A stretch of 64,000 nt of DNA from Sphingomonas sp. S1-29 (GTDB lineage Bacteria; Pseudomonadota; Alphaproteobacteria; Sphingomonadales; Sphingomonadaceae): positions 2,779,501-2,843,500 of the forward strand of contig NZ_CP110678.1 in NCBI RefSeq assembly GCF_026167545.1, given 5' to 3'. The first letter of the stretch is position 1. Each line of letters begins with the position of its first letter. This document shows positions 52,328 to 62,330 of this stretch, one piece after another. The translations under genes were made by a program, and so were the position numbers. The notes beneath the pieces were generated by a model. That model did no database searches. It was not told where the DNA came from and worked only from the letters and a program-made list of their open reading frames with translations.

Positions 52328-54171
52328 CGCGACTCCTTTGCCGCGCAGACAATCGTCGAGAATGGCGCGATCGTCACTGCGACCGATCCGGGTGCCGTAG
52401 CCGTCGTCGGACAGCCGGTGCCGTACAGCGCAGTAAAATCGGTCGAGCGCGTCTCGACCTCGATATTGGCGGCAATTGGCGCGGCGGAGGTGTTGAACGC
52501 GATCACCACCTCGGCATCGCTTGCCGGGTCGAAGCGGCTGACGGCGAACAGCCCCGGTACACCTTCGCCCGAAGCATCGTGATACGCACGCGTCACCTGC
52601 CGCCCGCGCGTCAGCGCCGGGGTCGCGACGCGCAGCTTCGACAAGGTGGCGATGGTCTGGAACAGCGGATGATCGGTGCGGAAATGATCCTCGCGATGCG
52701 TCCGCGCGGTGCCGACCAGCTTTTCTTCCAGATAGGTCGCGGCGCTTGATGCGAACATCGTCTGGCGCGAATCCTGATCATTGCCCTTGCCCGCAAAACC
52801 CTGTTCGTCGCCGTAATAGATCGTGGGGACGCCGCGCAGCGTCAGCAGCATCTCGTGCCCCAGCCGAGTCCGCGCGAGCAACTCGGCGTCGTCGGCTTGC
52901 GGATTGGCTCTGGTCACGAACATCGCGAAGCGCCCCTGATCGTGGTTGCCGATGAAGGTCGGCAATTGCAGCGCGGCGGGCTCGCCCCCGGCATACATCG
53001 CATCGCCCCAGAATAATTTGGCGAGCGCGGCGGTCGGCTTGCCCTCCGCCACGGTCTGCTGAACCGCTGTCGCAAACGCGAAATCCAGCACACTCGGCAA
53101 TTTGTCGACGACGGTGTGACGCTGCAACAAGCCGATTTCCAGCTCGCTCCACGCCGCTTCGCCGAAGATATGGAAATTGGGAATGCCCTTCGCCTTCGCG
53201 CGGTCGAGCATCGCCGGGGTGAACTTGGTCCAGAATTCGGGGTTCACATGCCGCGCGGTATCGATGCGAAAGCCATCGACGCCGAACCGGTCGATCCAGT
53301 CGCCATAAATGTTGATCATGCCCTGCGCCACGCGCGGGCTCTCGGTCATCAGATCGTCCAGCCCGACGAAATCGCCCATCGTCGAGCTTTCGTTGGAGAA
53401 CATTGTGTTGCCGCGGTTATGATAGTGGATCGGCTCGTTCAGCCATGCCGGAACCTTGATCGCACGTTCCTGGGGCTTTATTTTCACGCCATACGCGTAA
53501 TTCGGGTCGGTCAGCCGCGCGAAATTCTGCGTCGTCATCACCCGATCGCCGGCAAAGCCCCGATTGATCGGCTCGCCCTTCGGCCCGCCGCGCGTGGCAT
53601 AGGGATAATCGGCCCGGCTGCGATAGGCGCAGGTCGCCTTGCCCTCGCATTCGGCGAAATAGAACACATCGGCGGTGTGGTTGGCGATGATGTCCATATA
53701 CACCTTCATGCCGCGCGCATGCGCCGCCGCCACCAGCGCGGTGAAATCGGTATCGGCCCCCAGATGCGGATCGACCGTGGTGAAATCGGTGATCCAATAG
53801 CCGTGATATCCCGCCGATTCCTCGCCCTTGCCGCCCTGCATCGGCTTGTTCTTGAACACCGGTGTCAGCCAGATCGCGGTCATTCCCAGCGACTGGATAT
53901 AGTCGAGCCGGTCGATCAGCCCCTTGATGTCGCCGCCATGGAAAAAGCCCTTATGCGTCGGGTCGAACCCATGCGCGAACCGGTCGCCCGCGATCCCGCC
54001 GCGATCGTTGCGCCGATCGCCATTGGCGAAGCGATCGGGCAGCACGAAATAGATCACTTCGTCCTGCGGCAACCGCTGTCTCAATTCGAGCGGCGGCGCG
54101 GTTTGTTGCGCGGCGACCGGCGGGGCGGCGATGATGGCTATCGCCATCGCGGTGGCTAGCGTGCGGATCAT
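52324..54171 (-). CDS. Alpha-amylase family glycoside hydrolase (GH13), secreted
   Basis: The ATG at 54171 overlaps the halogenase stop and gives 615 residues with a signal peptide (MIRTLATAMAIAIIAAPPVAAQ). The catalytic core has GFRIDTARHVN (Asp), FHIFGEAAW (Glu) and FIGNHDQGRF (Asp), with a short C-terminal beta domain. It would act in the periplasm on maltodextrins or starch fragments that cross the TonB receptor. A longer frame starting further upstream is not used. Confidence 0.93.
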   Translation of the reverse strand: MIRTLATAMAIAIIAAPPVAAQQTAPPLELRQRLPQDEVIYFVLPDRFANGDRRNDRGGIAGDRFAHGFDPTHKGFFHGGDIKGLIDRLDYIQSLGMTAIWLTPVFKNKPMQGGKGEESAGYHGYWITDFTTVDPHLGADTDFTALVAAAHARGMKVYMDIIANHTADVFYFAECEGKATCAYRSRADYPYATRGGPKGEPINRGFAGDRVMTTQNFARLTDPNYAYGVKIKPQERAIKVPAWLNEPIHYHNRGNTMFSNESSTMGDFVGLDDLMTESPRVAQGMINIYGDWIDRFGVDGFRIDTARHVNPEFWTKFTPAMLDRAKAKGIPNFHIFGEAAWSELEIGLLQRHTVVDKLPSVLDFAFATAVQQTVAEGKPTAALAKLFWGDAMYAGGEPAALQLPTFIGNHDQGRFAMFVTRANPQADDAELLARTRLGHEMLLTLRGVPTIYYGDEQGFAGKGNDQDSRQTMFASSAATYLEEKLVGTARTHREDHFRTDHPLFQTIATLSKLRVATPALTRGRQVTRAYHDASGEGVPGLFAVSRFDPASDAEVVIAFNTSAAPIAANIEVETRSTDFTALYGTGCPTTATAPGSVAVTIAPFSTIVCAAKESR

Positions 54172-55676
54172 GCATTCACTCCTTGCTGCGCAGGGTTGCC
54201 GGCAAGCTGCGCCAGCAGATCGGCATGGGCAGGCATCGCCGCGCCGGTGCGCGCCGCGACGTCGGCCACGCCATCGAGAAAGGCCTTGAGATCGGCGCTC
54301 GGCACCGCATCGGCGAGCGGATGCCAGGCATCGGGCATCACTTCCTGGCCGATCAGCACCTGCGTCCAGCCCGGTTCGGCGAACAACTCGCCCTCGCGCC
54401 GCGACAGTCGCGCTGAAGATCGCCACAGCGCCAATTTGCGGTCGAGCTCGGGTGGTAATTTCCGCGTCCGCGCCGCGTCCCAGAACGGCTCGCCGATGCG
54501 CGCATTGGCGTGGTAATGGAGGACGAGAAAGTCGCGGATGAAATGAAGCTCTAGCCGCGACTCGTTGTTATATTCGGCGCGGTCGGCATCGCTGATCCGG
54601 CCGGCCGGCAGAAACCCCAGGATGCGCGCGATCGCGGTCTGGATCAGGTGGATGCTGGTCGATTCGAGCGGTTCCAGAAACCCGCTGGCCAGCCCCACCG
54701 CCACGCAGTTTCGCACCCAGGCTTGCTCGCGCCGGCCCGCGGTGAATCGCAGCGGACGCGGCTCCGCCAGCGCCTCGCCATCGAGATTCGCGAGCAGCGT
54801 CGCCGCCGCCTCGTCGTCCGAAATATGCTTGCTGTCGTACACATACCCGTTGCCGGTGCGGTGCTGCAACGGGATGCGCCATTGCCATCCCGCCTTTTGC
54901 GCGGTCGCGCGCGTATAGGGTATTGGCACCGCAACCCGCGCCGAGGGCACCGCCAGCGCGCGGTCGCAGGGCAGCCAATCGCTCCAGTCCTCATAGCCCG
55001 CACCCAGCGCGCCGCCGATCAACAGCGCACCAAAGCCCGTGCAGTCGATGAACAGATCCCCCGCGACCCGCCGGTCGCCCTCGATCAACAGCGCCGAAAT
55101 GTCGCCGCCATCGTCGCGCTCGACCGACAGGATCCGCCCCTCCTGCCGGATCACCCCGCGCGCCTCGGCGTAACGCCGCAGGAACGCCGCATACAGCCCG
55201 GCATCGAAGTGGAAGGCATAGGGCATTGGCGGCACCGGTCCCCGGGCCTCGAACCGCGCAAACCCGCCGCGCAACGCCGCGACATTGTTGAGCGAATAGT
55301 CGCCGAAATCCGCCGCAAACCCCTGGGATCGCGCGCGCAACCAGTAATGGTGGAAACCCAGCAGCCCCAGCGGGCGCCCCGTATCGCCAAAGCCGTGCAG
55401 ATAGGAATGGCCGGGCTGCACCCAGTCGCGAAATTCGATCCCGAGCTTGATCGTTCCCTGCGTGGCGCGCAGAAACGCATCCTCGTCGATGCCCAAATGC
55501 TTGTTGAACAACGATATCTGCGGGATCGTCGCTTCCCCGACACCCACCGTGCCGATCGCCTCGGATTCGACGAGCACGATCCGCCAGCCCGGCGCCAGGA
55601 AGCGCGCGAACGCCGCCGCTGCCATCCATCCCGCGGTGCCGCCCCCCGCGATTACGATGGTCCGGTCGTCGCGCAT
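54168..55676 (-). CDS. Tryptophan 7-halogenase-family flavoprotein, maltose-locus copy
   Basis: This 502-residue protein has IAGGGTAGWMAAAAFARF, VGEATIPQISLFN, GTIKLGIEF, WQWRIPLQHRTGNG and FLEPLESTSIHL. The FAD site and the WxWxIP motif are intact. It is coupled to the amylase gene by ATGA and follows the TonB receptor gene by 74 bp. Its role in starch use is unknown. Copies A and B at 43819 are paralogues. Confidence 0.9.
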   Translation of the reverse strand: MRDDRTIVIAGGGTAGWMAAAAFARFLAPGWRIVLVESEAIGTVGVGEATIPQISLFNKHLGIDEDAFLRATQGTIKLGIEFRDWVQPGHSYLHGFGDTGRPLGLLGFHHYWLRARSQGFAADFGDYSLNNVAALRGGFARFEARGPVPPMPYAFHFDAGLYAAFLRRYAEARGVIRQEGRILSVERDDGGDISALLIEGDRRVAGDLFIDCTGFGALLIGGALGAGYEDWSDWLPCDRALAVPSARVAVPIPYTRATAQKAGWQWRIPLQHRTGNGYVYDSKHISDDEAAATLLANLDGEALAEPRPLRFTAGRREQAWVRNCVAVGLASGFLEPLESTSIHLIQTAIARILGFLPAGRISDADRAEYNNESRLELHFIRDFLVLHYHANARIGEPFWDAARTRKLPPELDRKLALWRSSARLSRREGELFAEPGWTQVLIGQEVMPDAWHPLADAVPSADLKAFLDGVADVAARTGAAMPAHADLLAQLAGNPAQQGVNA

Positions 55677-55701
55677 ATATGCGTCCCCATTTGCGAGCCC
55701 G

Positions 55702-55736
55702 CGCCTCGCTCGCTGGGGTTCCCAGGAAGCGAGGCG
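55702..55736. repeat. Two-part hairpin between the TonB receptor and the halogenase-like gene
   Basis: CGCCTCGCT at 55702-55710 pairs with AGCGAGGCG at 55728-55736. The inside holds CTGGG/CCCAG at 55713-55717 and 55721-55725. This REP-like intercistronic structure may stabilise the receptor message and lower downstream expression. Confidence 0.45.
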
Positions 55737-55750
55737 AGGGGCCCGTTACC

Positions 55751-58468
55751 TCAGAACCGCACCGTCGCACCCGCCAGGAAACGACGGCCATATTGTTGGA
55801 AATCAACAATTGCCCGCTCGTCGCGCGGATCGACCGTGACGAAGGGTTCGTCGGTCAGGTTCTGGCCTTGCACGAACAGCGACACGCCCTCGAGCGCCGA
55901 TCCCGCCTGGAAATCATAGCCGATCTGCGCGTCGATGATCATTTCATCGAGCGCACGACGGCGCACCCGATTGGCGCCAAAGCCCGACAATTCGCCGATG
56001 AAGGTCGAGCGATAGCGCACCGAGCCCCGCGCGTTGAAGCCCCACTTCTCGAAAAAGGCGGTGCCGTTCGCTACCCAGCGCGAATAGCCCGGAATGTCCT
56101 CCGAGGGCGCACCCGGCGTCGGCTGGATCTGCGTTTCGGTATAGCTCAGGCCACCGGTAACGCCGAACCCGTCGAGCGCCCCGGCAAGCTCGCCAAAGGG
56201 CAGCGTTCCTGCAAGCTCGACCCCATAGATAGTGCCGCCCTCGCCGTTGATCGGCTGGTTCAGGAGGCCGATATTGGTGGCGGGCTGCACCCCGATGGGC
56301 TTGGGATAGGAGGTGAAGTCGAACTCTTGTTCCAGATTGTACACGAAGCTTTGCAGGTCCTTGTAAAAGCCCTGCAACGCGATGTAGCCGCGCGTCCCGA
56401 AGTACTTCTCGATCGTGGCGTCATAGGAATTCGAACGGATCGGCCGCAACTGCGGATTGCCGCCACTGCCTTGATAGATGCCGCCGGGGACACCGGTGTT
56501 GATCCCGTAATTGATCGCGACGCGCATGTCGTCGAGCCGCGCGCGCTGCATCTGGCGCGCCGCCGCAACGCGGAACACCCAGTCGCTGGGCAGCCGCAAC
56601 GACAGGTTCACGCTCGGCAGCACATCGATATAGTCGTCGCCCGCCACGGTCGGCTGGAGCGCGCCGCCCGCCGCGACGAGTCCCGACGATTTCTGCACCG
56701 TCGAGACGAACTGCACGCCGAAATTGCCCGTCAGCACCGCGGTGCCGACCTCCTGATCGACATTGGCCTGCAGATACGCTGCCATGACGTCTTCGTTGAT
56801 CTGGAACGCCTTGGCAGGCACGTCGAGGCTGGTATTCCGGATGAGGTCGTAAACGCCGCCCTCCAGCAGCTCGGCGGGGTTGTAGCTGAGCATCGGCCCC
56901 AGCCCCAGATAGCTTAGATTGGTCGATCCCAGCAGATATTCGCTCGGGATCTGCTGCTGGAACGCGCCGCCTCTCAGCACCAGCAATGATTCGTCGGGCG
57001 TCAGTGCTTTTTCGCGCCGCGTATAGTTCAGGCCGAACTGGATCGACCGCAGGAAGCCCTCCAGCTCTTTCTCGACTTCGCCGCGATATTGCTGGATTTC
57101 GTCGCGAACCTGGCGATCGTTGAAATATCCAGCCTGGACATTCGCTCCGCCCCAGCCGCGCGGATCGGTCAGCAGGATCAGATTGGGGTCCGAATAATTC
57201 AGCGTCGGGCTGAACACCGTGCCGCTGGTACCGCTTTGGAAACCGATCGTATCGGACGCCCCGGTATCGAGACCATAGCCGGTCCCGGCGTAGCTTTCGA
57301 TGATCGTCTCGCTGCGATCGGTCTTCGAATAGCTGATGTCGACGAAGAGGTTCCAGCCGTCATCGCCTTCGTATTTCTGGTTGAGGCCGAAGGAGTAGAG
57401 CTTGGCCTTGCGCTCGAAGGAATCGTTGCGGACCACGCCTTCGACATTGGTGAAGGTGCCGCCCGTCACGAAGTTGTTGTCGACGACCGGGTTCAGCAAC
57501 TGCGGTCGGGTCGCTTGCGGGCCATCGCCGTCGAACGCCAGCGGCAGTTCGATACCCCGCTTGATCTGCGGATCGTCGAAATCCGAGAAGAATCCGTCGA
57601 GCGTGATCGTATAGTTCGGCGCAGGCTGCCATTGCAGCGTCCCCTGCAGCCCCAGCCGCTTCAGGTTGGTCGACGTGACATAGCTCTTCGATCCGCCGAT
57701 CACCCCGGCATCGGGGTTCGCCGGACCCGCGCCCGCATAGCCCCAGGCGTTGAATTCCTGAATCTGGTACGGTTCGTCGAGATAGTTGGCCGATAGCGCG
57801 ATGCCGATCGTATCGTTGGCGAACTGATCGACATAGGTGCCGAACACGCGGTAGCCATATTCCTTCGATCCGGCATTGAGCTTGCCAAGATCGGTGTAGG
57901 TGCCGCGGCCGCCGATCGCGAGCGTACGCTTGCCATATTCGAGCGGGCGGATGGTGCGCAGGTCGACCGTGCCCGAAAGGCCCTGGCCGATCAGGTTCGA
58001 TTGTGCGGTCTTGTAGACCAGCACCTGGTTGACGACCTCGGACGGATATTGGTCATATTCGACCGCGCGATTATCGCCGGTGGACGTCTGCTCGCGACCA
58101 TTGAGTAGCGTCGTCGAGAAATCGGGCGCGAAACCGCGGATCGATATCGCGTTCGAGCGGCCCGACACACGCTGCGACGTCAGGCCCGGGAGGCGTGCGA
58201 TCGATTCCGCGATCGACGCGTCGGGCAGGCGACCAATATCCTCCGCCGAGATCGATTCGACGACCAGATCGCGTTCTTTCTTCGCGGCAACGGCGTTCTC
58301 AAGGCTCTGGCGAAACCCCGTTACGACGATCTCTTCGGATTCGGCCTCGGCGGGCGGCGTTTCCTGCACGTCCTGTGCGATCGCCGGCGTGGCAAACGCG
58401 ATCATGGAAAGCGCTATGGTGGTGGTGCTGACGCCGGACAAAGGCGCGCGACAGATCGATGATTTCAT
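55751..58468 (-). CDS. TonB-dependent receptor, maltodextrin type (MalA-like)
   Basis: This 905-residue protein has a signal peptide (ending AFATPAIAQ), a TonB-box-like EEIVVTGFRQSLENAV, and a plug with GRLPDASIAESIARLPGLTSQRV, SIRGFAPDFSTTLLNGREQ and GLSGTVDLRTIRPLEYGKR. A barrel ending in RF follows. Gene context (amylase, glucosidase, MFS transporter, LacI) is that of Caulobacter MalA. It would take up maltodextrins across the outer membrane. The palindrome at 58591 should control it. Confidence 0.94.
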   Translation of the reverse strand: MKSSICRAPLSGVSTTTIALSMIAFATPAIAQDVQETPPAEAESEEIVVTGFRQSLENAVAAKKERDLVVESISAEDIGRLPDASIAESIARLPGLTSQRVSGRSNAISIRGFAPDFSTTLLNGREQTSTGDNRAVEYDQYPSEVVNQVLVYKTAQSNLIGQGLSGTVDLRTIRPLEYGKRTLAIGGRGTYTDLGKLNAGSKEYGYRVFGTYVDQFANDTIGIALSANYLDEPYQIQEFNAWGYAGAGPANPDAGVIGGSKSYVTSTNLKRLGLQGTLQWQPAPNYTITLDGFFSDFDDPQIKRGIELPLAFDGDGPQATRPQLLNPVVDNNFVTGGTFTNVEGVVRNDSFERKAKLYSFGLNQKYEGDDGWNLFVDISYSKTDRSETIIESYAGTGYGLDTGASDTIGFQSGTSGTVFSPTLNYSDPNLILLTDPRGWGGANVQAGYFNDRQVRDEIQQYRGEVEKELEGFLRSIQFGLNYTRREKALTPDESLLVLRGGAFQQQIPSEYLLGSTNLSYLGLGPMLSYNPAELLEGGVYDLIRNTSLDVPAKAFQINEDVMAAYLQANVDQEVGTAVLTGNFGVQFVSTVQKSSGLVAAGGALQPTVAGDDYIDVLPSVNLSLRLPSDWVFRVAAARQMQRARLDDMRVAINYGINTGVPGGIYQGSGGNPQLRPIRSNSYDATIEKYFGTRGYIALQGFYKDLQSFVYNLEQEFDFTSYPKPIGVQPATNIGLLNQPINGEGGTIYGVELAGTLPFGELAGALDGFGVTGGLSYTETQIQPTPGAPSEDIPGYSRWVANGTAFFEKWGFNARGSVRYRSTFIGELSGFGANRVRRRALDEMIIDAQIGYDFQAGSALEGVSLFVQGQNLTDEPFVTVDPRDERAIVDFQQYGRRFLAGATVRF

Positions 58469-58590
58469 TCGGTCTCTCCCCTATCTGTGACCCGCTTGTT
58501 CCCGCGGCTTGTTCTATTGTTCGCTGCGCCGCCTTTGACGAACGCGGCACGTAAGGGTGGGGATAGGTCGAGTTGCGGGATGTCGAACAG

Positions 58591-58608
58591 ATGGCATACG
58601 TATGTCAT
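58591..58608. promoter_or_regulatory. Near-perfect 18-bp palindrome ATGGCATACGTATGTCAT, LacI-type operator
   Basis: The centre CATACGTATG is perfectly symmetric, and only one mismatched pair breaks the 18 bp. It lies between the divergent TonB receptor operon and the LacI gene, so binding could control both. A maltose-responsive LacI member is the natural ligand-binding partner. Confidence 0.7.
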
Positions 58609-58745
58609 CGTGCGATCCGCGTGACCGGTGGATCCGCGCGAGGATGCCGCCATGCGCGCAGCATCGCTTTACGCACGCGCGCCGATCGCTTAGCTTGCAA
58701 GGCCATAGGCTATGCAGGCCGAACATCCGGGAGAGGAACAGCTTG

Positions 58746-59792
58746 GTGGCCCGATCGGCGTCACAGCGCCCCACGTCGTTCGACATCGCCTATCGCGCAG
58801 GCGTGTCGCAACCGACGGTATCGCGTGCGCTGCGTGGCAGCCCGTCGGTCAGCGCCGCTACCCGCGCTCGGATCGAAGCAATTGCCCGGGAGCTGAATTA
58901 TGCGGTCGACAAGAACGCATCGAACCTGCGCAGCCAGCAGTCCCATACGATCGCGCTGTTGTTTTTCGAGGATGTGACCGCCGACGGTTCGCTGATCAAT
59001 CCCTTCTTCCTGTCGATGCTGGGCGCGATCACCCGCGGCGCAGGGAAGGCGGGCTATGATCTTCTGATCTCGTTTCAGCATCATGCGGGTGACTGCCCGA
59101 AAAGCTACGAGGACAGTCGCAAGGCCGATGGCATCATCCTGCTCGGCTATGGTGATTACCAACAATATCGGCCCCGGCTCGAACAACTTTACGCGCAAGG
59201 GACGCATTTCGTCCGCTGGGGATCGCCCGAACACGGCGATCGCGGCACGACAATCGGGTGCGACAATCGCGCGGGCGGGCGCGTGGCGACCGAGCATCTG
59301 TTGCACCAAGGGCGTCGCAGGATCGGGTTTCTCGGCGCATGCGACAACCATTCTCCCGAATTTCGCGAACGCTGGCTGGGCTATTGCGATGCACATCATG
59401 CCGCCGGGATCGAACCCGATCCAGCGTTGCAGGTCGATGCGATAACCTTGGAAGCGGCGGGGCATCGCGCGGTCCACACGTTGACCGCGCGCGGCGGTGC
59501 ATTTGACGCGATCTTCGCCGCCAGCGACCTGATCGCGATCGGCGCGATGCACGCGCTGCAGGAATGCGGCAAACAGATACCGAACGACATCGCGGTCGTA
59601 GGCTATGACGATATCCCCGCCGCGCATCAGGCAAGCCCGCCACTGACGACGGTGCAGCAGGATGCGCAACTCGCCGGCGATGCGCTGGTAAATGCGCTGC
59701 TCGCACGGCTCGAACAACGCGAGCCGGTTAGCTGCTTGTTGCCCGTATCGCTCAAAATCCGGGCCAGCAGTGTCGCGCATACGACTGTATAA
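58746..59792 (+). CDS. LacI family transcriptional regulator
   Basis: GTG 58746 with AGAGGA at 58732-58737 gives 348 residues; TTG 58743 is an alternative. The N-terminal helix-turn-helix is DIAYRAGVSQPTVSRALRGS, the hinge helix follows, and a periplasmic-binding-protein-like effector domain spans the rest. It has the classical AHxxGI pattern only in part. It is expected to bind the palindrome at 58591 and repress or activate the maltodextrin genes. It is followed by the MFS transporter. Confidence 0.92.
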   Translation: MARSASQRPTSFDIAYRAGVSQPTVSRALRGSPSVSAATRARIEAIARELNYAVDKNASNLRSQQSHTIALLFFEDVTADGSLINPFFLSMLGAITRGAGKAGYDLLISFQHHAGDCPKSYEDSRKADGIILLGYGDYQQYRPRLEQLYAQGTHFVRWGSPEHGDRGTTIGCDNRAGGRVATEHLLHQGRRRIGFLGACDNHSPEFRERWLGYCDAHHAAGIEPDPALQVDAITLEAAGHRAVHTLTARGGAFDAIFAASDLIAIGAMHALQECGKQIPNDIAVVGYDDIPAAHQASPPLTTVQQDAQLAGDALVNALLARLEQREPVSCLLPVSLKIRASSVAHTTV

Positions 59793-59870
59793 GGGTCTGT
59801 ATCTCCTCCCGCTCAGCGTCGCGAAGGATGAACTCGGCGAGTACGGCGCGCGTAGAGAAGAGGGACAGCG

Positions 59871-61355
59871 ATGACCGAGCAAGGCGGCAAGCCGCAACAG
59901 GGCTTTTGGGGGCTTTGGTCGATCTCGTTCGGTTTTCTGGGGGTTCAGATCGGCTTTGCGCTGCAAAATGCCAACGCCAGCCGGATATTCCAGGCGCTCG
60001 GCACGCCGATCGAAAATCTTGCGCTGATGTGGATGGCAGCACCGCTGACCGGCCTGCTCGTGCAGCCGATCGTCGGGCATTATAGCGATCGAACCTGGAC
60101 CCGCCTCGGCCGCCGTCGCCCCTATTTTCTCGTCGGTGCCATACTCTGCACCGTCGCGTTGCTGTTCATGCCCAATTCGCCCGCGATCTGGGCAGCCGCG
60201 GTCACCTTGTGGATATTGGACGCCTCGCTCAACGTCACGATGGAGCCCTTCCGCGCCTTTGTCGGCGATATGCTGCGGCGCGCGCAGCGGCCCGCGGGTT
60301 ACGCCTTCCAGACCGCGTTCATTGGCGTGGGCGCAGTGATTGCGAGCCTGGCGCCGTATGTGCTGACCGAGCTCGGCGTGCCCAATGTCGCGCCCGAGGG
60401 GCAAATCCCCGATACGGTGCGGTTCAGCTTCTATATCGGTGCCGCCGCATTGCTGCTGGCGGTATTGTGGACGGTGTTCGGCACGCGCGAATATAGCCCC
60501 GAACAACAGGCGCTGTACGCTGTCGCCGATGGCGAGCTACCGCCCCCGCCGCATCACGTTCCCACCGCAACCCCCGCAACCGGACCCTATTGGCTGGTGG
60601 GCGGGTTGCTCGCGGCGCTCGCGGCCTTCGCGCTGTCGCTCAAGTCCGAGGCGTATCTGGTATCGATCGGCCTGGTGGTATTTGGCATCGCGCAGATCGT
60701 CTCGCGCCGGTTGATTGCTGCCGGGCGTGGCGACAATCTGCTCAGCCACGTCGTCAACGATCTGGCGACGATGCCCGAGACGATGCGCCGCCTCGCGCTT
60801 GTCCAGTTCTTCACCTGGGGGGCGTTGTTCATCCTGTGGATCTATTCGGTGCCGGTGGTCGCGCAAAATGCGTTTGGCACCGATGACCCCGCTTCTGCAG
60901 CCTATAATCAGGCGGGCAATTGGGTGGGGGTGCTATTCGCGATCTATTCGGGGGTTGCGGCGATTTGCGCCTTTGCACTGCCGCTGCTGTCAAAGGCTCT
61001 GGGTCCGGTGCGAACCCATATGATCGCCTTGTCCGCCGGGGCGACCGGGTTTGTCGGCCTGTTCGTCATCCGCGATGCCACGCTGCTGATCGCCGCGATG
61101 ATCGGCATCGGCATCGCCTGGGCGTCGATCCTGACCATGCCCTATGTCATCCTCGCCAATACGCTGCCGCAGCATAAGCTGGGCGTCTACATGGGGATCT
61201 TCAATTTCTTCGTGGTGCTGCCACAATTGATCGTCGCTGCGTTGATGGGCGCATTGATCGACGCGGTGTTCCCGACCGATCCGGGATATACCATGCTCAT
61301 CGCCGCTGCAGTGATGGCGGTCGCGGTGCTGGCGATGCGGCGCGTGAAGGTTTGA
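59871..61355 (+). CDS. MFS sugar transporter (maltose/maltodextrin type)
   Basis: This 494-residue protein has twelve predicted helices. MAAPLTGLLVQPIVGHYSDRTWTRLGRRRPY holds the MFS motif A and continues into helix 3. The first part, SISFGFLGVQIGFALQNANASRIFQALG, is shared with MFS transporters of TonB/LacI maltose loci in Caulobacter-like bacteria (MalY). It would import the sugars released in the periplasm. ATG 59871 follows GAGGGACAGCG. Probably cotranscribed with LacI. Confidence 0.92.
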   Translation: MTEQGGKPQQGFWGLWSISFGFLGVQIGFALQNANASRIFQALGTPIENLALMWMAAPLTGLLVQPIVGHYSDRTWTRLGRRRPYFLVGAILCTVALLFMPNSPAIWAAAVTLWILDASLNVTMEPFRAFVGDMLRRAQRPAGYAFQTAFIGVGAVIASLAPYVLTELGVPNVAPEGQIPDTVRFSFYIGAAALLLAVLWTVFGTREYSPEQQALYAVADGELPPPPHHVPTATPATGPYWLVGGLLAALAAFALSLKSEAYLVSIGLVVFGIAQIVSRRLIAAGRGDNLLSHVVNDLATMPETMRRLALVQFFTWGALFILWIYSVPVVAQNAFGTDDPASAAYNQAGNWVGVLFAIYSGVAAICAFALPLLSKALGPVRTHMIALSAGATGFVGLFVIRDATLLIAAMIGIGIAWASILTMPYVILANTLPQHKLGVYMGIFNFFVVLPQLIVAALMGALIDAVFPTDPGYTMLIAAAVMAVAVLAMRRVKV

Positions 61356-61396
61356 TTTCGCTTGTCGAATTCGCGCAGCCGTGGTCCGTCTGGACC

Positions 61397-62209
61397 TCAG
61401 ATCTGCGAATAGGGCGTCGGGCTCAGGATCTGGTTGTCGATTCCGGTGGTGATTTCGGGGTCGGTAAGTCCGGGTGTCGTGATCAGGCGGCGCCACGCCG
61501 GATCCGCCCCGAAGCTGCTCCAGCTTCGTTCGCGCGCCGCGAAATCCGGGAACGTCAGCAGATAGGTCAGGCTCGGCAGGCGTGAGCCCGTCAGGTCCTG
61601 GGCGAAGAAGACCGGCGTCAGGCCGTTGCGGCGAAATATCTCGATCTCGCCGCCGGTGTCGAACATCTCGATCTTGGTCGCGCCCGCCTTGTCGCTATGG
61701 CTGAAATACGTCCGCAGTTCGAAGATGCGGGGCTTGTTGGCGCCCGCGGCGGCTGGAACCTCGACGCGCGGAAAATGGGGGAAGGCGCGCATCAGCTTCA
61801 CGTCGAGCGAGGCGTAAGGCGGCCCTTCGGGCGTGGCGTCGGCAAACGGCTCGGCGGCCTTTGCATAGCCCTGGTCATCGGCCAGCTTGCCGGGCAGCTC
61901 CACGAAGTCGGCGATCGAGGGATAGGGGACGAGGACATGGACGCTCGGGCTTCCCGGGCCGATGGCCACCGTGAACGCACCGATGGGGCCACAACCCACG
62001 CGGCGCGCCGCCGGGATGAAGGCATCGCGAAGATAGGCGTCGAGGCGCGCCTTCATCCCGCCGTGAACCAGGCGGTAGGTCCGAAGCTCGTAGACCTCGG
62101 GGGTCACCGCCGCGGCGCGGCGCTGCGCCCGGGCGCCGGTGCTCGCGAGCGTTACACCACCGGCGGCAGCCCCTGCGAGCACCGAACGTCGATCAATTGG
62201 GTACGCCAT
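61397..62209 (-). CDS. NIPSNAP family protein with Tat signal
   Basis: ATG 62209 (an adjoining ATG 62212 is possible) gives 270 residues. DRRSVLAGAAAGG is a twin-arginine signal. Two repeats of the NIPSNAP ferredoxin-like fold are seen: VYELRTYRLVHGGMKARLDAYL and IFELRTYFSHSDKAGATKIEMF. Bacterial NIPSNAP members occur near sugar-oxidising enzymes; the biochemical role is unknown. Divergent from the DUF1080 gene. Confidence 0.85.
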   Translation of the reverse strand: MAYPIDRRSVLAGAAAGGVTLASTGARAQRRAAAVTPEVYELRTYRLVHGGMKARLDAYLRDAFIPAARRVGCGPIGAFTVAIGPGSPSVHVLVPYPSIADFVELPGKLADDQGYAKAAEPFADATPEGPPYASLDVKLMRAFPHFPRVEVPAAAGANKPRIFELRTYFSHSDKAGATKIEMFDTGGEIEIFRRNGLTPVFFAQDLTGSRLPSLTYLLTFPDFAARERSWSSFGADPAWRRLITTPGLTDPEITTGIDNQILSPTPYSQI

Positions 62210-62330
62210 CATGTCCTCGCAAAGCCGTTTGTCGCGGTACGAAGCCGATGTCGCGGGCGTCGTCAATCCACAAGGGTTCGACCACCGCGCCGCCTGCTTG
62301 AGATGCGGCAGGGCGCTCGGCGGTTGAAAA

